Shown one piece after another: positions 58,659-64,000 of a DNA stretch of 64,000 bases. The notes under the pieces were generated by a model that saw only the letters and a list, made by a program, of their open reading frames with translations, was not told where the DNA came from and searched no databases. This DNA comes from Halorientalis persicus (GTDB lineage Archaea > Halobacteriota > Halobacteria > Halobacteriales > Haloarculaceae). The stretch spans positions 1 through 64,000 of the forward strand of contig NZ_FOCX01000002.1 in NCBI RefSeq assembly GCF_900110215.1, read 5' to 3'. The position numbers were made by a program, and so were the translations under genes. Position 1 is the first letter of the stretch, and each line of letters starts with the position of its first letter.

Positions 58659-59711
58659 CTACACCACGTCTTCGCGTTCGACGCCGGGCAGGTCGAGGAC
58701 GAGATCCGGACCGTAGGCCCCCGCGGGCGTCTGGTAGCCGGCCGGCGCGTCGCCGTCGAGGACGCGCTCGGCGATCTCCAGCGACGACTCGACGGTCAGC
58801 TTGTAGGTCTCGGGCGTCTCCAGCCGGGAGACCGCGCGGCCCCCGTCCTCGTCGGTCACCTCGCCCCAGACGTAGCCCCGACCGCGCTCGCGGGTCCGCT
58901 CGCCGGGACCGGTCACGGCGGTGTCGATGACCTGCTGGAGCGTCGACTTGACGGGGCCGATGTCGAGCAGTGGCGCGACCGGGCGGGTCCCGCGCATCGC
59001 CCAGATGGCCGGTTCCGGCGCGGCCATGTACACCTCGATGTTCGGGATGCCGGTCGTGTGGTACCCCGTCACCACGTCGCCCCAGGGGATGGTCACGGCC
59101 GAGCGCTCGCCCGACCCGAAGTCGATCTTGCGAGTTCGGTAGGCGGCCGGCACGGATTCGAGCAGGCCGTCCCGGCGGACGTACCCCCCATCGCCCGCGT
59201 AGTTCAGCATGGTCTTCATCGTTCCCGGCGAGATGTCCGCGAGGCCTTTGAACCCGAGCGCGAGGTGGGTCGCGTCGGGGAGGCGCTCGGCGAGGTGGGC
59301 GGCCAAACAGTCGGTCGGCACCACGTCGAAGCCGACGCCGGACATGAGCATGACGCCAGCGTCGGCCGCCCGCTCGTCGTAGCCCGCGACGGCCTGGAAC
59401 ACGTCGATCTCGCCCGTGATGTCGAGATAGTGCGTGCCGGTCTCGGTGGCGGCCTCGACCATCGGCTCGTAAGTCTCGACGAACGGCCCGGCACAGTTCA
59501 GGACGACATCGACCGGATCGAGGGCGTCGGTGACGGCCGAGTGGTCGTCGAGACCGAACGCGACCGTCTCGCAGTCGAGTTCGGCGGCCTGCTCGGAGAG
59601 CTTGCGCTCGTTGCGGCCGGCCAGTACCGGGTCGATCCCCCGTTCGACGGCTTCCTCGGCGATCAGTTCCCCCGTGTACCCGTAGGATCCGTAGATCAGC
59701 AACTCGACCAT
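58659..59711 (-). CDS. saccharopine-dehydrogenase-like NAD(P)-binding protein
   Basis: 350 residues. The N-terminal Rossmann part LLIYGSYGYTGELIAEEAV has the GSYGYTG motif of the trans-acting enoyl reductase/saccharopine dehydrogenase-like family. VLNCAGPFVETYEPMVEAA and HYLDITGEIDVF continue the family pattern. Its relatives in actinobacteria reduce polyketide or phthiocerol intermediates; haloarchaeal members are uncharacterised. In haloarchaea a role with isoprenoid or fatty-acyl compounds is conceivable but not supported here. Confidence 0.78.
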   Translation of the reverse strand: MVELLIYGSYGYTGELIAEEAVERGIDPVLAGRNERKLSEQAAELDCETVAFGLDDHSAVTDALDPVDVVLNCAGPFVETYEPMVEAATETGTHYLDITGEIDVFQAVAGYDERAADAGVMLMSGVGFDVVPTDCLAAHLAERLPDATHLALGFKGLADISPGTMKTMLNYAGDGGYVRRDGLLESVPAAYRTRKIDFGSGERSAVTIPWGDVVTGYHTTGIPNIEVYMAAPEPAIWAMRGTRPVAPLLDIGPVKSTLQQVIDTAVTGPGERTRERGRGYVWGEVTDEDGGRAVSRLETPETYKLTVESSLEIAERVLDGDAPAGYQTPAGAYGPDLVLDLPGVEREDVV

Positions 59712-59831
59712 ACCTGGCCGTCGCGGGCGGCACCCGTTAAGCTAGCGCCCCAATTGTCACGTTCGCTTTAACTGCCGCCGCGAATCACCTCGAACCGAGG
59801 CGTTGAAACCCGCGACGGTACAGAATCCGAC

Positions 59832-60278
59832 ATGGACGAGGATAGCCGGATCGCGGCCGTCGACGACGTGCCGACGGATTCGACCTTCCTGTTCCGGGTC
59901 CGAGATCGTGAGACAGACGAGCAGAAGGAGGCGATCATCGTCCGGGTCACGGAGGGCGGTGACGGCGAGGGAGACCCGGGAGAACTGGCTTGCTGGCTCA
60001 ACTACTGCCAGCACTTCACGCACATCAAACTCGACAAGGGGTCGGGCGCGCCGATGCGGGACGGCGAAGTGGTCTGTGCCAACCACGGCGCGTACTTCGA
60101 GACCGAGTCCGGGCTGTGTACCTACGGCCCCTGTGAGGGCGCGTACCTGCAGGCCGTCGAGATTGGCATCGCCGACGGGGCCGTCTACCTGACCGACGAG
60201 GACTACGCCTTCGTCGGTGTCGGGCCAGGTGAGCAGGACGAGCTCGATCTGTCATCGAAGTCGAACTACGAGTTCTGA
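59832..60278 (+). CDS. Rieske-type [2Fe-2S] protein (148 aa)
   Basis: 148 residues. The two ligand pairs of a Rieske cluster can be seen: CQHFTH in the first and CANHGAYF in the second, followed by GLCTYGPCEGAYL. A typical Rieske has CxH...CxxH; here CQH and CANH fit. It has no membrane anchor, so it resembles the soluble ferredoxin components of oxygenases or nitrite-reductase-small-subunit-like proteins. Extra cysteines near 95-102 are usual. Its end overlaps 13 bases of the convergent membrane-protein gene. Confidence 0.82.
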   Translation: MDEDSRIAAVDDVPTDSTFLFRVRDRETDEQKEAIIVRVTEGGDGEGDPGELACWLNYCQHFTHIKLDKGSGAPMRDGEVVCANHGAYFETESGLCTYGPCEGAYLQAVEIGIADGAVYLTDEDYAFVGVGPGEQDELDLSSKSNYEF

Positions 60279-60763
60279 CTCGGCTGTCGGCGCTGGTTCG
60301 TCCGGAGGCCGCGCGTGGTTCCCACGAGGACCATCAGCGCCCCGACGACCGCCAGCAGGACCGACCCGAGCAGGGCGAAAAGCGAGTTTCCGAAATCGAT
60401 GCCGGCGGCCAGCAGTGTCGGTGGGCCGACCGCGAAGACCGCGCCCAGAAGGACGGAGATCCGCTGGGTTCTGGTGAACGCCTGCTCGCGAAGGAGCAGT
60501 CGGGACGACCGCCCGGGAACCGCCAGTCCCGCGGCGGTGATCGTCATCCCACCGACGATCCCCACGATCGACGTAACCAGGGTGTCCATACCCCACCCGG
60601 GCGTTCGGCCGCGCTGACTCGGAATGTCCGGTTCCTGCTGGCCTCCTTCCAGGACCGCGGTCAGCAGTTGCGGAAACGCGAGCGTCACGATGCCGGTCAG
60701 CAAGACCGCGATCCCCACAGCCACCAGTGCCGTCCGCACGACGGCGCCCACTGTTCCGCGCAC
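60266..60763 (-). CDS. membrane protein with four segments (165 aa)
   Basis: 165 residues starting with GTG at 60763. Hydrophobic segments are ALVAVGIAVLLTGIVTLAF, LVTSIVGIVGGMTITAAGLAV, ISVLLGAVFAVGPPTLLAAG and FALLGSVLLAVVGALMVLVG. No known family or motif. The tail RGLRTNQRRQPSQNS is basic and would stay in the cytoplasm. Because its 3' end overlaps the Rieske gene's 3' end, antisense effects between both are possible. Confidence 0.65.
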   Translation of the reverse strand: MRGTVGAVVRTALVAVGIAVLLTGIVTLAFPQLLTAVLEGGQQEPDIPSQRGRTPGWGMDTLVTSIVGIVGGMTITAAGLAVPGRSSRLLLREQAFTRTQRISVLLGAVFAVGPPTLLAAGIDFGNSLFALLGSVLLAVVGALMVLVGTTRGLRTNQRRQPSQNS

Positions 60764-60872
60764 GTTCCCCTCATCCCCGTTGAACGACCTATAGTTTGCT
60801 ACTTTCGAGTCCCGTGTCGGTCTCGATACCCGACCCGCGAGAGCATCCCGCTCCCGTCGGGATCGACAGGCG

Positions 60873-61169
60873 TTACTCGATACGGAAGGTCGGTTCGTCG
60901 ACGCTCTCGCTTTTACACTCCGGACAGCGGCCGGGTCGGTTCAGGAGGTCGTCGAAGTCGTCGAACCCGCAGTCGCGACAGGTCGGCGGCGCGACGAGCA
61001 ACTGCTCGTCGGTGTGTTCGAGCGACTGGGCGATGTGTTCGACGTGGCTGATCGCCGCACTCGCCTCGATCTCGAACTCCCGGGCGATCGCCCCGGCGGG
61101 CATCGCCCCTTCACGGAGCCGATCGGCCACGCGCTGGCGGGTCGTCTTGTCCGTCTTCGCCTCGCGCAT
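60873..61169 (-). CDS. small HTH and zinc-ribbon regulator (98 aa)
   Basis: 98 residues. A helix-turn-helix spans the first 50 residues (TRQRVADRLREGAMPAGAIAREFEIEASAAISHVEH in pieces). It is followed by a zinc ribbon with CRDCG at about 64-68 and CPEC at about 82-85. This combination is widespread in archaea as a presumed transcriptional regulator. The gene stands alone and divergent from the nucleotidyltransferase gene. Target unknown. Confidence 0.8.
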   Translation of the reverse strand: MREAKTDKTTRQRVADRLREGAMPAGAIAREFEIEASAAISHVEHIAQSLEHTDEQLLVAPPTCRDCGFDDFDDLLNRPGRCPECKSESVDEPTFRIE

Positions 61170-61289
61170 AGCGGTCGTTTGCGTGGGACTACCATACCTC
61201 TTCTGGACGATGCAAGCGACTGCGGAGGGACAGTGCCCAATCGTGCGGGCTCCAAAAAGAACTTAGCCCCATGGAGTGACGCTCCGAAC

Positions 61290-62255
61290 ATGGAAGCAGT
61301 GGTTCTCGCCGGGGGCTACGCGACGCGGCTGTGGCCGGTCACGAAACACAGGCCGAAGATGCTCCTCCCGGTGGGGGAAACGACCGTCATCGATCGCATC
61401 CTCACGCAACTGGAGACCGACGACCGCATCGACGATGTCTACGTCAGCACCAACGAGCGGTTCGCGCCGGACTTCGAGGCGCACATCGAAGCGGAGGGCT
61501 ACGAGAAGCCCCAGCTCTCCATCGAGGAGACGACGGAAGAAGACGAGAAGTTCGGCGTCGTCGGCGCGCTGGCCCAGCTGGTCGAGCGCGAGAACGTCGA
61601 CGACGACCTGCTCGTCGTTGCCGGTGACAACCTGATGGGCTTCGATACCTCGGAGTTTCTGGACTATTTCGAGGAGAAAGGCGCGCCGACACTGGCCGCG
61701 TACGACGTTGGCACTCGCGAGAAGGCCAAGTCCTACGGCCTCGTCGAACTGGCGGGCGAGCAGGTCGTCGACTTCCAAGAGAAGCCCGACGATCCCAACA
61801 GCACCCTGGTCTCGATCGCCTGCTACGCGTTCCCCGCCGAGAGCATCCGCTTTTCGGAGTATCTCGACGGCGAGAACAACCCGGACGAACCGGGCTGGTT
61901 CATCCAGTGGCTCCAGTCCCGCGAGGACACCTACGCCTTCGCCTTCGACGACGCCTGGTACGACATCGGGACCCCCGAGAGCTACCTCGAAGCCGTCGCC
62001 TGGGAACTCGACGGCGGCCGCCTGATCGCCGAGAGCGCGACCATCGAGGGCTCGGAGATCGGCGAGAACGTCCACATCCTCCCGGGTGCCGAGGTGATCG
62101 ACTCGACCGTCGAGTCCGCCGTCGTCTTCTCCGACGCCACCATCGAGGACTGTGAGATCCGGGACTCGATCATCGACAAGGAGACCCACGTCGAGAACCT
62201 CGACCTCGCGGGCGCGCTGATCGGCGCGCACACCCAGATCACGAACGGCAACTGA
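61290..62255 (+). CDS. sugar-phosphate nucleotidyltransferase
   Basis: 321 residues. N-terminal catalytic half has VVLAGGYATRLWPVTKHRPKMLLPV, the nucleotide-binding signature, then VVAGDNLMGFD with the metal-binding aspartate and WYDIGTPESYLEA. The C-terminal half is a left-handed beta-helix beginning around GGRLIAESATIEGSEIGENV (hexad repeats). The form resembles glucose-1-phosphate thymidylyltransferase/UTP transferase proteins of haloarchaea, which feed protein N-glycosylation or polysaccharide pathways. The nucleotide used cannot be told by eye. Own promoter near 61258. Confidence 0.87.
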   Translation: MEAVVLAGGYATRLWPVTKHRPKMLLPVGETTVIDRILTQLETDDRIDDVYVSTNERFAPDFEAHIEAEGYEKPQLSIEETTEEDEKFGVVGALAQLVERENVDDDLLVVAGDNLMGFDTSEFLDYFEEKGAPTLAAYDVGTREKAKSYGLVELAGEQVVDFQEKPDDPNSTLVSIACYAFPAESIRFSEYLDGENNPDEPGWFIQWLQSREDTYAFAFDDAWYDIGTPESYLEAVAWELDGGRLIAESATIEGSEIGENVHILPGAEVIDSTVESAVVFSDATIEDCEIRDSIIDKETHVENLDLAGALIGAHTQITNGN

Positions 62256-62279
62256 CGAACCGGTCGCCTCTTTATCCGC

Positions 62280-63002
62280 TCACTCCAGCCAGGCGTCCTC
62301 GATCTCGATGTACCCTCGTGACCCCTCCCAGACGGTGTCGTAGTCGAGTCGGATCGGCCGATCCATGTGTGGCCCGTCGGTCACCAGCGTCTCGAACTCG
62401 CCGCCCTCGCCGAGGATGTGGACGCCGTACTCGTCGTGGAGGGCTTCGAGGTCCGCCAGCGCGTCCCGGTCGAGCGTCCGGCCGAGCCAGGACTCGTCCA
62501 GTCCGTAGGCCGCAACCTGGATGATCCGGATCTCGAAGCCCGCATCGAGCATCGCGTCGGCGAGGTCACGGGGGTCTTCCTGCCAGAGCGGCGCGAACAG
62601 ATCGGCCCCGAGCCGGTCGGCCATCGCCTCGATCCGACTGGTCTGGTACTCGCTCTCGACCGCGCCCGCGGTCAGCCCGGCGATGCCGCCGTCGAGTTCC
62701 GCGTTCAGTTCGCGGAGGGCAACCTCAAGCGGTTCCAGTTCCGCGTCGCCCTGCTCGCCCGCGTCGGTCGCCGCGGCCGCCTCGAAGTCGTCGGGATGCA
62801 CGTCGACCAGCGGGATGTCGACGCTCTCCGCGGCCAGCGCTGCGAGATCGGTCGCCGGGACGTGGTACATATAGGAGTCGCCCTCGGGGTGGACGGTGAC
62901 GAGTCGCTCGACCGCCAGTCCCGCTTCGAGCGCGCGGTACAGCGCCCACGAGGAGTCCTTGCCGCCCGAGAAGAGACTGACCCACGCGCCGTCGTCTGCC
63001 AT
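62280..63002 (-). CDS. dph6: diphthine-ammonia ligase
   Basis: 240 residues of the PP-loop ATPase family. SLFSGGKDSSWALYRALEAG carries the PP-loop SGGKDS. HVPATDL, AVESEYQTSRIEAMADRLG and LFAPLWQEDP are hallmarks of the Dph6/DUF71 family. It amidates diphthine on elongation factor 2 using ATP and ammonium, the last step of diphthamide synthesis. Start at ATG 63002. It converges on the nucleotidyltransferase gene and follows the DUF373 gene on the same strand after 44 bases. Confidence 0.88.
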   Translation of the reverse strand: MADDGAWVSLFSGGKDSSWALYRALEAGLAVERLVTVHPEGDSYMYHVPATDLAALAAESVDIPLVDVHPDDFEAAAATDAGEQGDAELEPLEVALRELNAELDGGIAGLTAGAVESEYQTSRIEAMADRLGADLFAPLWQEDPRDLADAMLDAGFEIRIIQVAAYGLDESWLGRTLDRDALADLEALHDEYGVHILGEGGEFETLVTDGPHMDRPIRLDYDTVWEGSRGYIEIEDAWLE

Positions 63003-63046
63003 ATCGGCGGTTGTCGGCGGCCGCGTAAATCCACACCGGTCCGCAG

Positions 63047-64000
63047 TCACTGCTGTTCGGCGAGTTCCTCTTCGAGGTCGGACTCGTTGAAGTACGAGGA
63101 AAAGCGCACCCCGACCAGCGAGACGAAGATGCCCGCGAGGATAAAGAGCAACAGGCGGACCCGGGGTTCCAGTGTCATTCCCTGGATCGAGACGGCACCG
63201 AAATCCATCGCGGGCATCTCGAACGACGAAAACACGCCCGCGCTCTCCAGGAAGAACGCCGAGAAACCGCGAACCACGAGCCCGACCGCGACCGCACCGA
63301 ATGGGAGATTGACGTAGGCGCTACGCACCCGGTCGTCACGGATGATCTCGTCGAGCAGGCGGCCAGTGGAGCCGGCAAAGGCCGCCGCGGTCAGCCACGG
63401 GATCGCGTCGAAGGCAAAGCGCATCGCGAGGATGAAGGGCGCGTCGTTCCCGGTCGCCGACACACCGATGGCACCTGCGAACACGCCGATCAGTGCCAGT
63501 CCGACGGCCACGACGTAGGTGACGAGTGACACTCGCCCGGAATAGAGGGCGTTCTGGACCTGACCTGGCAAGGAAGCCAGCACGGAGTCGATACCCAGCC
63601 CCTTGTAGAGGAAGAAGACGCCGATGACGGCGGTGATGGCACCGGCCGCGACGGCGGGGCTGTCCGCGAGCGTCATCAGGGCCGGGAACGCGAGCATGGC
63701 GACGCCGACCGGAACGAGGACCGTCTTCCGGAGTTCCTCGTCGGCGAGGAACTGTTTGAGCAGGTAGTAGGTGGATTCGATGTCGCGGGCCTGCCGGACG
63801 ACGACCCGATCCACCGCGTCCACGCGCACGCGACTCTCGACGATGGGCACCAGCCGTTCGTCCTCGGCGCTGTCGACGACCACGACCGCCGATTCGAGGT
63901 CGTGCTCGTCGACCAGCTGTTCGGTCTGGCGCGCGACCGCGCGGTCGGCCGAAACGGAGTCACCGGCCGCCGAGAGCACCGCGACCACCGCGTCCTCGCC
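63047..64000 (-). CDS. DUF373-family membrane protein, N-terminus outside window
   Basis: The C-terminal 318 residues are visible, and the frame stays open at the right edge of the window, so the start lies beyond. A soluble beginning (VVAVLSAAGDSVSADRAVARQ, VVVVDSAEDE, YYLLKQFLADEELRKTV in pieces) precedes about seven membrane segments. This is the DUF373 arrangement found across archaea: N-terminal TOPRIM-like part, then a membrane part. Function is not known. Ends with an acidic helix ESDLEEELAEQQ. Confidence 0.85.
   Translation of the reverse strand, partial: GEDAVVAVLSAAGDSVSADRAVARQTEQLVDEHDLESAVVVVDSAEDERLVPIVESRVRVDAVDRVVVRQARDIESTYYLLKQFLADEELRKTVLVPVGVAMLAFPALMTLADSPAVAAGAITAVIGVFFLYKGLGIDSVLASLPGQVQNALYSGRVSLVTYVVAVGLALIGVFAGAIGVSATGNDAPFILAMRFAFDAIPWLTAAAFAGSTGRLLDEIIRDDRVRSAYVNLPFGAVAVGLVVRGFSAFFLESAGVFSSFEMPAMDFGAVSIQGMTLEPRVRLLLFILAGIFVSLVGVRFSSYFNESDLEEELAEQQ

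Overview
The window is a piece of a haloarchaeal (class Halobacteria) chromosome. Four signs support this. Almost every protein is very acidic (Asp/Glu rich). The third codon positions of the main part are strongly G/C. There are several Tat signals and Tat lipoproteins with an RR-type start and an LAGC lipobox. The gene set is archaeal: Spt5, SecE, FtsZ1, DtdA, PolX with a PHP domain, an XPD-type Fe-S helicase, a Get3-like ATPase, a geranylgeranyl-reductase-type enzyme, archaeal pilins, Dph6 and a DUF373 protein. I cannot name a genus. No rRNA, tRNA, CRISPR array, insertion sequence, transposase or integrase was recognised.

Region A, about 1-13,150, is accessory and looks like the right part of an integrated plasmid or virus-like element. 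It holds small regulators (a HalOD1 output domain protein, two helix-turn-helix proteins, a phiH1-repressor-like winged helix), two coupled tiny membrane proteins, a GC-skewed palindromic non-coding stretch (about 2,090-2,540), a degenerate SF2-helicase-like ATPase, an operon of SWIM and zinc-ribbon proteins, an orphan pilin, a Tat lipoprotein and overlapping zinc-ribbon mini-genes. Its centre (4,810-9,572) is a striking nuclease cluster. One gene, visibly much richer in A/T than its surroundings, encodes a Tat-type leader, a PQQ-like beta-propeller, one possible membrane segment, a long helical region and a C-terminal Mrr-type endonuclease domain. Facing it is a two-gene operon of an Mrr-like endonuclease and a phospholipase-D-fold nuclease. 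I consider this the best candidate for an undescribed (perhaps defensive) system.

Region B, about 13,185-64,000, is ordinary core chromosome with dense, often overlapping genes. In order it carries: a flavin reductase, an amidase, an R2lox oxidase and an ABC-2 exporter; acyl-CoA ligase, ferredoxin and geranylgeranyl-reductase genes; a pilin; an M20 hydrolase; a uS10 paralogue and a NUDIX gene; enoyl-CoA hydratase and SDR genes; PolX with Mut7-C; a rhomboid with endonuclease V; an SDR with glycerate kinase; Get3 and an XPD-like helicase; an aminotransferase; CinA; a PHP protein; the spt5-secE-ftsZ1 cluster; dtdA with a Na/Ca exchanger; aroE; a pabB-pabA-pabC operon; a saccharopine-dehydrogenase-like enzyme; a Rieske protein; a sugar-nucleotide transferase; dph6; and a DUF373 protein cut by the window end.

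Functional links visible from layout are the chorismate route (aroE followed by pabBAC), translation and secretion with division (spt5, secE, ftsZ1), nucleic-acid repair (PolX, EndoV, XPD-like) and lipid metabolism (acyl-CoA ligase, ferredoxin, GGR).
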